From JAAYZQ01 sp034428935 (lineage in GTDB: Bacteria; Chloroflexota; Anaerolineae; JAAYZQ01): a stretch of 62,350 bases of DNA. The stretch lies in NCBI GenBank assembly GCA_034428935.1, contig DAOUHB010000067.1:1-62350 (forward strand). The letters are read 5' to 3'. The notes below the pieces were generated by a model. That model was given only the letters and a program-made list of their open reading frames with translations, was not told where the DNA came from and did no database searches. A program made the position numbers and the translations under genes. This document shows positions 16,901 to 25,160 of this stretch, in pieces (the stretch's first letter is position 1; every line of letters starts with the position of its first letter).

Positions 16901-17592
16901 AAGGGCTCGAGGAAGAGATCCACCAGATCAAGGCCCAGATCCGGCGCATGGGAGCCGTGAACCCCAACGCGCCGGAGGAATACGCCGAAGTGCTCGACCG
17001 CTACACGTTCCTCAGCACCCAGGCCACCGACCTCGAGGAAGCGGCCCTCAGCCTGCGCGAGGTGATTGCCGAGCTCGACGAGGTGATGCGCCGTGAGTTT
17101 GCCGCCACGTTCAAAGAGATCGCGGCCCGCTTCCGCGAGAACTTCAGTCAGCTTTTCGGTGGGGGGACAGCCCGCCTGATACTGACCGATCCCGAGGACA
17201 TCAGCCAGACGGGCATCGAGATCGTTGCCCGGCCGCCGGGCAAGCGCCAGCAGACCCTGTCGCTCCTCTCGGGCGGCGAGCGATCGCTCACCGCCGTGGC
17301 TCTCATCTTTGCCGTCCTGGCCGTCAGCCCGCCGCCGTTCTGCGTTCTCGATGAGGTCGACGCCATGCTCGACGAGGCCAACGTGCGGCGCTTTCGCCAG
17401 GCCCTGGAAGCCCTGAGCCAGCAAACCCAGTTCATCCTCATTACCCATAACCGCGGCACCATCGAGGCGGCCAACACCATCTATGGCGTCTCCATGGGTG
17501 ACGACAGCGCTTCGCAGTTGATCTCGTTGCGCCTCGAAGGCGATCGCATCGCCGCGCCCGACGGCTCGACCGTCCAACTCAAGGCCGGCTAA
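13906..17592 (+). CDS. smc: Chromosome segregation protein SMC
   Basis: A 1228-aa SMC ATPase that compacts and segregates chromosomes as a dimer. The N-terminal head has Walker A GPNGSGKSN (residues 31-39). Two long coiled-coil arms flank a hinge at about 540-680, which begins near GGILGTVAQHVHVPP. The C-terminal head carries the signature LLSGGERSL (about 1120-1128) and Walker B FCVLDEVDAMLDE (about 1145). The start MRLKHLELQGYK is the standard SMC start; the 17 extra in-frame codons upstream overlap the promoter. No scpA or scpB is adjacent. The length is normal and there is no frameshift. Confidence 0.97.
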   Translation: MRLKHLELQGYKTFASRTEFVFDGGITAIVGPNGSGKSNVADAIRWVLGEQTYRVLRARRTEDMIFAGSALRPRVGMASASLVLDNADGWLPVDFNEVTITRRAYRSGENEYLLNGSRVRLRDITELLATSGLARRTYTVIGQGLVDAVLSQRPEDRRLLFEEASGITLYQSKRAEALSRLDETRANLLRVNDIVNEIAPRLNRLEREADRAERHSLLSRQLEGLLRTWYGYRWREEQITLQRTRDALNRRELSLSRRRQALDELDDKVARLRSAQSQVREKLGQWHRESAGLHRNMEEVQRDLAVWQERARLLARRGDELQAEMADLAGRLQAATEAVQAAEKELADCHVAWQEKDALVAEAQAGLDAHERARRDLSTQMARAQARVQDLGAEVTDRRNRLAQLEEQRAAQEKERAEHHAALAANEARAGELAAAARELKDRQAALKVKDEALAAEATSLDASLAAAQARRAELEAELAGARQETDRLRSRYDLLGRLRAEGEGLHAGVRAVLQAVEKGHDGGGARREQRARSFGPRLGGILGTVAQHVHVPPEYEVAIEVALGGHLQDLVVESWPDAEAAIAYLRQGQRGRATFLPLDTVRPGSRLELPGGEGVLGVASDLVQSEARLGPVVEMLLGRTAVVRDLKAARRTFDRLRGGFQIVTLAGEVLRSSGTVTGGEGRGQAQGQVLAREREWRDLPARIEEASARAAELLRSLEAIREGERQAREARDDLEGRRREGEAAAAALQREAADLEGELTLLGRQSAWRQEQIAQVDAAAVRREQRAETLRTELETLAAEKEAGEARAAALRGELEALPGEALYRQLSEAKTAAAVSRGVWEHRQAALDGARDRQRQLQAEQVAKEQRIADLQKERELLAGQIQERAARETVVQGWLSALADKIEPAEAEVARLEAEREELEGQETLLRARLRQAESSHSQALVAHSRQEDQLERLRRQILDDLGLVEMEPTEGLAEQRPLPLGQMVSELPAVEVLPEGLEEEIHQIKAQIRRMGAVNPNAPEEYAEVLDRYTFLSTQATDLEEAALSLREVIAELDEVMRREFAATFKEIAARFRENFSQLFGGGTARLILTDPEDISQTGIEIVARPPGKRQQTLSLLSGGERSLTAVALIFAVLAVSPPPFCVLDEVDAMLDEANVRRFRQALEALSQQTQFILITHNRGTIEAANTIYGVSMGDDSASQLISLRLEGDRIAAPDGSTVQLKAG

Positions 17593-17656
17593 CCGCTCTC
17601 CCTTTCTCCCGTAGGGCAGGCTGCCATCAGGCGCCGGGGCGGGCAGCTCGTCCGTC

Positions 17657-18385
17657 TTAAGCGGGCAGTTGTCCCTCGGCTACCAGGTCCCGAAGGCCTG
17701 TATCGGTATAGCCCAGTGCTTCGGCGATGCGCTGCGAGGCTTCGTTCTCCTCGTCGACGGTGTAGATGGGCCGCACGCGCTGCTCGAGGAGGGCTGCGGT
17801 GCAGGCCGAGACCACCGAGCGCCCCCAGCCTCGCCCCCGCCCGCTGGGGTGGACGTAGACAAAGATCTCGGCAAATGCCGGAGAACGCCAGTTGATGCCG
17901 GCCATGGCCATAACCTGGCCCTGGGACTCGATCTGAAAGCGTATCGTCCCTTCCGCCTCGGCTATGCGCTGCACCAGGACGTTGATGATGGGCTGAAAGC
18001 GAGAGGGGTCCAGGACGTACAGGCGGGTCAGCGCCGACTTGGTTACGTGGAGGTGGTCGCGCACGGCAGAGGCGAGCCGGACGGGCGCGATGACCTGGTA
18101 GGGGCGGTTGGCAGCCAGGGCCTCTCCCAGGAGGGCCCCTACTGCTTCTGGCCCGGGCGCGCGCAGCGTGACCAGGGGGCGAAACAGGTCGGCGCCGGTC
18201 TGGGCGACGACCAGGAAGCCGTCCACCTTGCCCTGGGCATCGCGATGCAGGGCCAGGCGCGTGCGCCGCGGATCGTGCCACAGGGCATAGTAGCTGGCCA
18301 GGGCGTCGGCCGGGTCGCCCGGCGACAACAGGGGCCGGATCAGGCGTCGCTTTTCATTCAGCTCGTTCAGATCTTGAAAGTCCAA
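17657..18385 (-). CDS. GNAT-family N-acetyltransferase
   Basis: The C-terminal third is a GNAT domain: FAEIFVYVHPSGRGRGWGRS contains the acetyl-CoA pyrophosphate loop (R/Q-x-x-G-x-G), followed by NEASQRIAEALGYTDTG. The N-terminal part (about 1-130) looks like a second, decayed GNAT-like module, as in tandem GNAT proteins. It is taken as 242 aa starting at TTG 18385, because GGAGG lies 9 nt upstream; a GTG at 18424 would add 13 residues rich in Pro and Arg. It converges on smc, with a 64-nt gap. The substrate is unknown. Confidence 0.85.
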   Translation of the reverse strand: MDFQDLNELNEKRRLIRPLLSPGDPADALASYYALWHDPRRTRLALHRDAQGKVDGFLVVAQTGADLFRPLVTLRAPGPEAVGALLGEALAANRPYQVIAPVRLASAVRDHLHVTKSALTRLYVLDPSRFQPIINVLVQRIAEAEGTIRFQIESQGQVMAMAGINWRSPAFAEIFVYVHPSGRGRGWGRSVVSACTAALLEQRVRPIYTVDEENEASQRIAEALGYTDTGLRDLVAEGQLPA

Positions 18386-18485
18386 CCTGTTCCGCCTCCG
18401 TGAGGTGGCCGGCGGGGGGTGCACGCCGGCAGGCGGCAGAGAGGGGCGGCCCGGAATCCGCCCCGTTTGCCCGAAAATCCGACTT

Positions 18486-19493
18486 TTACAGGGTGATGGT
18501 CGATTCCGGCGTGAGCAGGGTTTTCATGTAGTTGGCGCGCTCGAAAGCCATGGGGTCGGCGACGGCCTTTTGGCTCAGGCTGCCCTTCATCTGCGCCAGC
18601 GACTCGTACTCGTGCTCTTCCATCCACAAGGTCATGCCGTTGATCAGATCCGAAATTCTGCCGATGCCTTCCCGCAGCAGTAGCGAGCAGACGTGGGCCA
18701 CGTCGGCGCCGGCCATGATGGCCTTCAGCGCATCCTCGGGGGTGTGGATGCCCGTGGTCAGTGCCAGGGAGGCGCCCACGTGCCCGTAGAGGATGGCGAT
18801 CCAGCGCAGAGGCAGCCGCATCTCGGACGAGCGGCTCAAGACCAGGTTGGGGCGCACTTCCAGCGCCTCGATGTCGAGATCGGGCTGGTAGAAGCGGTTA
18901 AAGAGCGCCAGGCCATCGGCGCCCTCCGCGTCCAGCATGGAGGCGACGTGGGGCAGGGCGCTAAAGTAGGGGCTGAGCTTCATGGCCACCGGGATAGAGA
19001 CCTGATCCTTGACCCTCCGCAGGATCTTGACGTACATATCCTCGACGTCGTAGCTCATCAGGCCAAAGTCGGTGGGGATCCAGTAGACGTTCAGCTCCAC
19101 GGCATCGGCGCCGGCCTCCTGGAAATGGCGGGCATACGACACCCAGCCTCCCGGGGTGACGCCGTTCAGGCTGGCGATGATGGGAATGTCGACGGCCTTC
19201 CTGGCCTGGCGAATGTGCTCCAGGTACTCGTCGGGCTCGCGGCGATAGTCCTCCATGGGCGGGAAGTAGGTGAGGGCTTCGTAAAAGCTCTCGGTGCCCC
19301 GCTCCAGGTAGTAGGCCAGCGCCTCGGCTTCCGTCTCGATCTGCTCCTCGAAGAGGGAGTGGAGCACGACGGCTGCCGCCCCCGCGTCCTCCATCTGTTT
19401 GATCTTGACCAGGTCCGCAGAGAGTGGCGACGCTGAGGGGACGATGGGGTTCTTCAAGCGGATGCCCATGTAGGTGGTTGCCAGATCTACCAT
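18486..19493 (-). CDS. Dihydroorotate dehydrogenase-like flavoprotein
   Basis: A 335-aa TIM-barrel flavoprotein. The N-terminus reads TTYMGIRLKNPIVPSASPLS as in DHOD, and AGADAVELNVY and GIHTPEDALKAIMAGADVAH form FMN-binding strands. The active-site loop differs from class 1 PyrD and no pyrimidine gene is near. Proteins of this type often sit next to pyruvate:ferredoxin oxidoreductase genes in anaerobes, as here (96 nt downstream of nifJ, same strand), and may serve as an auxiliary reductase. The start at MVDLATTY is set by AAAGGAA 7 nt upstream; the longer frame adds 12 residues without a site. Confidence 0.85.
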   Translation of the reverse strand: MVDLATTYMGIRLKNPIVPSASPLSADLVKIKQMEDAGAAAVVLHSLFEEQIETEAEALAYYLERGTESFYEALTYFPPMEDYRREPDEYLEHIRQARKAVDIPIIASLNGVTPGGWVSYARHFQEAGADAVELNVYWIPTDFGLMSYDVEDMYVKILRRVKDQVSIPVAMKLSPYFSALPHVASMLDAEGADGLALFNRFYQPDLDIEALEVRPNLVLSRSSEMRLPLRWIAILYGHVGASLALTTGIHTPEDALKAIMAGADVAHVCSLLLREGIGRISDLINGMTLWMEEHEYESLAQMKGSLSQKAVADPMAFERANYMKTLLTPESTITL

Positions 19494-19589
19494 TCTCACG
19501 TTCCTTTCTGTCCGTCGGGGTCCGGGCATACGGCAGCCAGGACGCTTGCCGTATGCCCGGACTCTCAGAATTCAAGGCTCCAGACGGCT

Positions 19590-22500
19590 CTATGAGCCGT
19601 AATCGAACGAGGCCATTTGCTCGTACATACGCCAGCGGGCCTCGACGTCCTGCTGGAGGAGCTGGATGAGCTGCTCCGCCGCCTCTGGGTCCGACTGGGT
19701 GAGCATCTTGAACCGGGTCTCCTGGTAGGCGTAATCCCGGACGGGGATCTTGGGCGCCTTGGAGTCGAGCTGCAGCGGGTTCAGGCCCTGCGCCGCGCGG
19801 CGCGGGTCGTAGCGGTAGAGGACCCAGGCGCCCGAGTCGACGGCCGCCTTTTGCTGGTCAAAGCCACGGCGCATGTCGAGGCCCTGAGCGATGCAGTGGC
19901 TGTAGGCGATGACCATGCTGGGGCCGTCGTACGATTCGGCCTCGATAAGGGCCTTGACCGTCTGCGCGTCGCTGGCGCCCATGGCAATCTGGGCGACATA
20001 GATGTTGCCGTAGGTCATGGAGATCATGCCCAGGTCCTTCTTGGGCAGGCGCTTGCCGCCAGCGGCAAACTTGGCCACCGCGGCACGGGGCGTCGCCTTG
20101 GACATCTGCCCGCCGGTGTTGGAATAGACCTGCGTGTCGAGGACCAGGACGTTGACGTTGCGACCCGATGCCAGGACGTGATCCAGCCCGCCGTAGCCGA
20201 TGTCGTAGGCCCAGCCGTCGCCGCCCAGGATCCAGACGGAGCGCTTGACCAGCATATCGGCCACGCTGCGAAGCTGGGCTGCCTGGGGGCTATCCACCCC
20301 GGCGAGCCTGGCCTGTAGCTCGGCGACGCGGGCGCGTTGCTCGGCAATGTCGGCCTCGCTCTCCTGCACGGCGTTCAGCAGGCCGTCGGCCAGCTCGCCG
20401 CCGATGGCATCGCGCATGGCTTCCACCAGCTCGCGGGCGTATTCGGCCTGCTTGTCGATGGTCAGCCGGAAGCCAAAGCCGAACTCGGCATTGTCCTCGA
20501 AGAGGCTGTTGGACCAAGCCGGGCCCCGGCCCTCGGCATTCTTGGCCCAGGGTGTCGTCGGCAGGTTGCCGCCATAGATGGACGAGCAGCCCGTAGCGTT
20601 GGCAATGATGGCTCTGTCGCCAAAGAGCTGGCTCAACAGCTTGACGTAAGGTGTCTCGCCGCAGCCGGCGCAGGCGCCCGAGTACTCGAACAGGGGCCGC
20701 AGCAACTGCGAGCCCTTGACCGAATTAATCTTGGCCTGCGTGCGGTCAAAGTCGGGAATGTTCAGGAAGTGGGCATAGTTGTCCCGCTCGGCCAGGCGCC
20801 GCGGCGGCTGGGGCTGCATGTTGATGGCCTTGCGCTTTGGCTCGGTCTTGTCCTTGGCGGGGCAGACCTCCACGCACAGTCCGCAGCCTGTGCAGTCTTC
20901 CGGCGCCACCTGGATGGTGGCCACCATGCCGTCGTATTCCTTGCCCCGCGCGGGCGCCGACTTGAACGTCTCGGGTGCGCCTTCCAGGTGCTTGGGGTCA
21001 TAGATCTTGAAGCGGATGGTGGCGTGGGGGCAGGCGATGGCGCACTTGGCGCATTGGATGCAAATGTCGGGCTCCCACACCGGGATCTCCAGGGCGATGT
21101 TGCGCTTTTCCCACTGGGTGGTGGCCGAAGGGAAGGTGCCATCGATGGGCATCTTGGACACCGGCAGCGTGTCGCCCTTGCGCGCCATGATGGTGGCCGT
21201 CACTTCCTGGACGAACTCGGGAGCCTCGGGCGAGACCACGGGCGGCATCTCGATCTGGCTCGAGACCTGGTCCATCACCTCGACGCGGAACAGGTTGGCC
21301 AGGGTCGTGTCCACGGCTGCATAGTTCTTTTGCACAACGGCCTCGCCGCGCTTGCCATAGGTCTTCTTGATGGCGTACTTGATGGCCTCTATGGCCTCCG
21401 CCCTGGGCAGCACCTTCGACAGGGTAAAGAAGGCGGTCTGCATGATGGTGTTGATGCGCACCCCCATACCCGTTTCCTTTGCCACGCGGTAGGCGTCGAT
21501 GACATAGAACTCGAGCTGCTTGTCGAGAATGCTCTGCTGCACCGTCCTCGGCAGCTTGTCCCACACCTCGTTGGGGCCGTAGGGTGCGTTCAGGAGGAAC
21601 GTGGCGCCCTGCTCGGCGTTCTGCAGCACGTCGAACTGCTCCAGGAAGACGAACTGGTGACACGCCACAAAGTTGGCCGAGCTGACAAAGCACGGCTGCC
21701 TTATGGGCCGCGGTCCGAACCGCAGGTGCGAAACCGTGACCGTGCCGGCCTTGCGCGAGTCGTATTCAAAGTAGCCCTGGGCATAGTTGGGCGTGTCCTC
21801 GCCAATGATCTTGATGCTGTTCTTGTTGGCGCTGACCGTGCCGTCGGAGCCCAGGCCGTAGAACAAGGCGCGGACCACGTCGCTCGACTCGACGTTGAAC
21901 GCCGGGTCGTAGTCGATGCTGGTCATGGTCACGTCGTCGATGATGCCCACGGTAAAGTGGTTCTTGGGCTGCTCCTTGGCCATTTCGTCCAGGATGCCCT
22001 TGACCATGGCGGGGGTGAACTCCTTGCTCGACAGGCCATAGCGCCCGCCGATAACACGCACAAAGCGGCCCGTTTCCGCCATGGCCGTCACCACGTCCTG
22101 GTAGAGGGGCTCGCCCAGGGCGCCCGGCTCCTTGGTGCGGTCCAGCGTGGCGACGATCTTGACCGAAGCTGGCAGCGCTTCGGCCAGGTGCCGGGCGCTG
22201 AAGGGCCGGTAGAGGCGAACCTTGATGAGGCCGACCTTCTCGCCGCGCTCCACGAGATAATCAATGGTCTCGTGGGCCAGCTCGGCGCCCGAGCCCATGA
22301 TGATCAGCACACGCTCGGCGTCGGGGGCGCCCACATAGTCAAAGAGCTTGTACTGCCGGCCGGTAAGGCCCGCGAACCTGTCCATGGCTTCCTGCACAAC
22401 GTCGGGCATCTGCAGGTAGAAAGGATTGACCGTCTCACGGGCCTGGAAAAAGACGTCGGGGTTCTGGGCCGTGCCGCGGATGAAGGGCCTTTCCGGGTTC

Positions 22501-23126
22501 ATGGCCCGCGCACGGTGAGCCAGAACCAGGTCGTCGTCGATCATGGCCCGCATGTCATCCATGGTCAGCAACTCGACCTTGTTGATCTCGTGGCTGGTGC
22601 GAAAGCCGTCGAAAAAGTGGACGATGGGCACGCGTGCCTTCAGGGTGGCGGCCTGGGCGATGAGGGCCATGTCCATCACTTCCTGGGGCGAGTTGCTGGA
22701 CAGGATGCCCCAGCCCGTGGATCGTACGGCCATGATATCGCTGTGATCGCCAAAGATGGACAATGCATGCGAAGCCAGGGTACGCGCCGTAACGTGAAAT
22801 ACGGTGGGCGTCAGCTCACCGGCGATCTTGAACATGTTGGGGATCATCAGCAGCAAACCCTGGGACGCGGTGAATGTCGTCGTCAGGGCGCCGGTCTGCA
22901 GTGCACCGTGCACGGCTCCCGAAGCGCCTCCCTCCGACTGCATCTCGGCGACCAGGGGTACTGTTCCCCAGATATTCTTTTCCCCGCCAGCGGTAAAGGC
23001 ATCGGCGTGCTCGCCCATAGGGCTGGAAGGGGTAATTGGGTAGATGGCGATGACCTCGTTTACCTTGTGGGCTACGTAGGCCGCGGCTTCGTTGCCATCT
23101 ATGGTCACCATCGTTCTTTCTGCCAT
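19590..23126 (-). CDS. nifJ: Pyruvate:ferredoxin (flavodoxin) oxidoreductase
   Basis: A fused 1178-aa enzyme that converts pyruvate and CoA to acetyl-CoA and CO2 while reducing ferredoxin. The pyrimidine-binding domain is at the N-terminus (IYPITPSSPMGEHADAF). The gamma-type domain follows in the middle. Two 4Fe-4S sites are near residues 688-699 (CIQCAKCAIAC) and 743-753 (CTGCGLCVEVC). The thiamine-pyrophosphate domain is near 967 (GDGWAYDIGYGG). The ATG follows GGAGG by 5 nt; 16 further in-frame codons upstream are not needed. It sits behind its own promoter and a terminator-bearing leader, and is probably cotranscribed with the DHOD-like gene. It is the key step from glycolysis to acetyl-CoA in this anaerobe. 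Confidence 0.97.
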   Translation of the reverse strand: MAERTMVTIDGNEAAAYVAHKVNEVIAIYPITPSSPMGEHADAFTAGGEKNIWGTVPLVAEMQSEGGASGAVHGALQTGALTTTFTASQGLLLMIPNMFKIAGELTPTVFHVTARTLASHALSIFGDHSDIMAVRSTGWGILSSNSPQEVMDMALIAQAATLKARVPIVHFFDGFRTSHEINKVELLTMDDMRAMIDDDLVLAHRARAMNPERPFIRGTAQNPDVFFQARETVNPFYLQMPDVVQEAMDRFAGLTGRQYKLFDYVGAPDAERVLIIMGSGAELAHETIDYLVERGEKVGLIKVRLYRPFSARHLAEALPASVKIVATLDRTKEPGALGEPLYQDVVTAMAETGRFVRVIGGRYGLSSKEFTPAMVKGILDEMAKEQPKNHFTVGIIDDVTMTSIDYDPAFNVESSDVVRALFYGLGSDGTVSANKNSIKIIGEDTPNYAQGYFEYDSRKAGTVTVSHLRFGPRPIRQPCFVSSANFVACHQFVFLEQFDVLQNAEQGATFLLNAPYGPNEVWDKLPRTVQQSILDKQLEFYVIDAYRVAKETGMGVRINTIMQTAFFTLSKVLPRAEAIEAIKYAIKKTYGKRGEAVVQKNYAAVDTTLANLFRVEVMDQVSSQIEMPPVVSPEAPEFVQEVTATIMARKGDTLPVSKMPIDGTFPSATTQWEKRNIALEIPVWEPDICIQCAKCAIACPHATIRFKIYDPKHLEGAPETFKSAPARGKEYDGMVATIQVAPEDCTGCGLCVEVCPAKDKTEPKRKAINMQPQPPRRLAERDNYAHFLNIPDFDRTQAKINSVKGSQLLRPLFEYSGACAGCGETPYVKLLSQLFGDRAIIANATGCSSIYGGNLPTTPWAKNAEGRGPAWSNSLFEDNAEFGFGFRLTIDKQAEYARELVEAMRDAIGGELADGLLNAVQESEADIAEQRARVAELQARLAGVDSPQAAQLRSVADMLVKRSVWILGGDGWAYDIGYGGLDHVLASGRNVNVLVLDTQVYSNTGGQMSKATPRAAVAKFAAGGKRLPKKDLGMISMTYGNIYVAQIAMGASDAQTVKALIEAESYDGPSMVIAYSHCIAQGLDMRRGFDQQKAAVDSGAWVLYRYDPRRAAQGLNPLQLDSKAPKIPVRDYAYQETRFKMLTQSDPEAAEQLIQLLQQDVEARWRMYEQMASFDYGS

Positions 23127-23172
23127 AGAAACCTCCCTGAAACTTTTATCCGAGCGGTGTGGAGAGCGCTCC

Positions 23173-23206
23173 AAAAAATCAGGCGCCAGGCCAATGAGCC
23201 TGGCGC
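23173..23206 (-). terminator. Intrinsic terminator within the nifJ leader
   Basis: On the minus strand GCGCCAGGC (23206-23198), a 6-nt loop and GCCTGGCGC (23191-23183) form a 9-bp stem, followed 4 nt later by six T (23178-23173). It lies between the nifJ promoter and the nifJ start, so it is either an attenuator or the end of a short RNA. Confidence 0.7.
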
Positions 23207-23234
23207 GTGTTAACCACTCTTTTTTCCCGCGGGC

Positions 23235-23252
23235 AGTTTCTGCAAAGAAACT
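23235..23252 (-). other. Perfect 7-bp hairpin in the nifJ leader
   Basis: AGTTTCT and AGAAACT pair around a 4-nt loop. Together with CTACGC/GCGTAG at 23251-23273 and the terminator at 23183-23206, it makes a leader of about 140 nt with ordered stems. Confidence 0.6.
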
Positions 23253-23275
23253 ACGCGTCGCTCACAAGCGTAGCG

Positions 23276-23304
23276 ATTATAGCACAGCGGTATGCGTTTG
23301 TCAA
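23276..23304 (-). promoter_or_regulatory. Consensus promoter upstream of nifJ
   Basis: On the minus strand TTGACA and TATAAT are 17 nt apart, a perfect sigma-70 promoter. Transcription would start near 23269-23271, about 145 nt before the nifJ ATG. Confidence 0.85.
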
Positions 23305-23332
23305 AGGGTGTACAAACTCTGACCCGAGGCGC

Positions 23333-23695
23333 TTATGGCCGGTACCTGCGCACCCGGCGCTCGAACTGCCGCTGGCAGTCCATGCACATCGTGGCCTCGG
23401 GCAGAATCTCGAGTCGCGCCGGATCGATGCGCTGGCCGCAGCTCTCGCAGATGCCATAGGTGCCGCGATGCGCCGACTGGATGGCACGCTCCACGGACTC
23501 GAGCTTGGCCTGAAGCCGCTGGATCAACGCCCACGTCTTCTCGCGCTCGTACGCGTCGACGTCGGCTTCGTCGGCGGACGGCTCCGCCATGCTGCGCAGA
23601 TCCCTCCGAAGACCCTCTATGTCTTCGAGGAGTTCCTCTCGCGTTTCCTGCAATCTTGTAATGTCCAGGTCTTGTTGCTCAATCGCGCTTGTCAT
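23333..23695 (-). CDS. TraR/DksA-type C4 zinc-finger protein
   Basis: A 120-aa protein with an N-terminal coiled-coil (about residues 8-75) and a C-terminal C4 zinc finger CESCG...CMDCQ (about 87-111), the DksA/TraR layout. DksA-like proteins enter the RNA polymerase secondary channel and tune promoters with ppGpp. The GTYGICESCGQRID segment is typical. The start MTSAIEQQ is set by GGAGAG upstream; the annotated frame could extend 26 codons but those overlap the promoter. It has its own promoter and is followed by the nifJ promoter. Confidence 0.88.
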   Translation of the reverse strand: MTSAIEQQDLDITRLQETREELLEDIEGLRRDLRSMAEPSADEADVDAYEREKTWALIQRLQAKLESVERAIQSAHRGTYGICESCGQRIDPARLEILPEATMCMDCQRQFERRVRRYRP

Positions 23696-23744
23696 CACAA
23701 AGGTCTCTCTCCTACATGATACAAGGGGTGCCGGTCGATGCGAG

Positions 23745-23773
23745 AATATACCACAGTTTGATGAGACCGTCAA
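23745..23773 (-). promoter_or_regulatory. Promoter of the DksA/TraR-type gene
   Basis: On the minus strand TTGACG and TATATT are separated by 17 nt, with a leader of about 45 nt. Confidence 0.7.
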
Positions 23774-23843
23774 ATATGCAAGAGATCGTGATCAACAATG
23801 TTGTAGGGCGCATCATGTGCCGCACTGGCGGACCGCGGGCCGT

Positions 23844-23872
23844 TTGCCCTCTCTGCAGACCCGTGGTACAAT
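23844..23872 (+). promoter_or_regulatory. Promoter of the aminotransferase operon
   Basis: TTGCCC and TACAAT are 17 nt apart. The start near 23879 gives a leader of about 67 nt before the aminotransferase ATG. Confidence 0.7.
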
Positions 23873-23945
23873 GTATTTCCGGCTTTCGCACCGTTTGTGC
23901 GTCAAGCTGCAGATGCGCTCTGTCGCAGAAAAAGGAGAATCGCGG

Positions 23946-25106
23946 ATGAAGATCGAGCCGTTTGCCCTGGAACGTTGGATGACGACCTACGAAACGCGCG
24001 TCCACTACGACATTGCCGAAAGCGGCATCTTTCCCCTCAGCCTCCAGGAGCTGTTCGCCATGCAGCCGGCCGGCGAGGGGGAGCAAACACTCCAGGAGCT
24101 GCTGGACCTGCGCCTGGGCTACAACGAGGCCAATGGCACCCTCGCCCTCCGCGAGTTGCTGGCGGGCACCTACGAGAGCTGCGGTCCGGAGAACATCCTG
24201 GTCACCACCGGCGCAATCGAGGCCAACTTCTTGTTGTTCAACGTTCTCCTCAGCCCGGGCGATCACGTGGTGGCGCCCTTTCCCGCGTACCAGCAGCTTT
24301 ATAGCGTTCCCCGTGCCGTGGGCTGCGACGTAGACCTGTGGCGCATCCGTCCCGAGACGGGCTTTGCCTACGACGTGGACGACCTGGAGCACCTCTTGCG
24401 CCCCACGACGCGCCTCATCGTCGTCAACTCGCCCCACAATCCCACAGGGGCGGTTCTCTCGGCGGCCGACCTGGAGCGCGTCTATCGCCTGGCCGAGTCG
24501 GTGGGCGCCACCGTCATGAGCGACGAGGCCTATCGCTGGCTGGTCATCCCGGGCGGCGAGGAGCTGCCGCCGCCGGTCTACAACCTGGGACCCCTGGGCA
24601 TCAGCGTCGGCACCCTGTCCAAGCCCCTGGGGCTGCCGGGCCTGCGCATCGGCTGGATCGCCGCCCCGGCGGACCTGGTGGCCCGCTGCTGGGCTACGAG
24701 GGACTATGTGTCGCTGAGCCCGGGCAAGCTGAACGACGCGCTGGCCCGGCTGGCGCTCGAGCACCGCGAGGGCGTGTTCCGGCGCAACGCGGGCATCATG
24801 ACCGCCAATCTCGCCGCCGCCAACGCCTGGATCGAAGAGCACCGCGAGCTGGTCTCCTGGACGCCGCCGCGGGCCGGGCTGTTGGCTCTGCTGCGCTACA
24901 ATCTGGACATTCCCTCCTACGACCTGGCCAACCGGCTGGCCGAGGAGTACAGCGTCATGCTGGCGCCCGGTGCCGCCTTTGGCGTCGAGGGCCATTTGCG
25001 GATCGGCATCGGGCAGGATCCGCCGGTCTTTGCTGCCGGGCTGGAGGCTACCAGCCGCTGCTTTGCCGACCTCCAGTCCTCAGGCGTGGGGCTTGCCAGT
25101 CCATAG
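23946..25106 (+). CDS. PLP-dependent aminotransferase, class I/II
   Basis: A 386-aa fold-type I aminotransferase. The PLP-phosphate and substrate segments are seen: VNSPHNPTGAVLS (about 160-172), SDEAYRWL with the Asp that pairs with the PLP nitrogen, and TLSKPLGLPGLRIGW with the Schiff-base lysine (about residue 224). The start follows a GGAG and a purine-rich stretch. The substrate is not evident. It leads a run of three or more genes (with the DUF6125-like and Fe-S proteins), so amino-acid or thiazoline metabolism is possible, but this is context only. Confidence 0.9.
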   Translation: MKIEPFALERWMTTYETRVHYDIAESGIFPLSLQELFAMQPAGEGEQTLQELLDLRLGYNEANGTLALRELLAGTYESCGPENILVTTGAIEANFLLFNVLLSPGDHVVAPFPAYQQLYSVPRAVGCDVDLWRIRPETGFAYDVDDLEHLLRPTTRLIVVNSPHNPTGAVLSAADLERVYRLAESVGATVMSDEAYRWLVIPGGEELPPPVYNLGPLGISVGTLSKPLGLPGLRIGWIAAPADLVARCWATRDYVSLSPGKLNDALARLALEHREGVFRRNAGIMTANLAAANAWIEEHRELVSWTPPRAGLLALLRYNLDIPSYDLANRLAEEYSVMLAPGAAFGVEGHLRIGIGQDPPVFAAGLEATSRCFADLQSSGVGLASP

Positions 25107-25160
25107 AGGGCTGCACGGCGGCATTGCCCGGCCTGGCTATTCCGTGGAACAGAGGGTACC

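Noticed and set aside
20337..23213. 958-codon open frame antisense to nifJ
   Set aside because: A shadow of the nifJ coding region; it would also cross the nifJ promoter leader.
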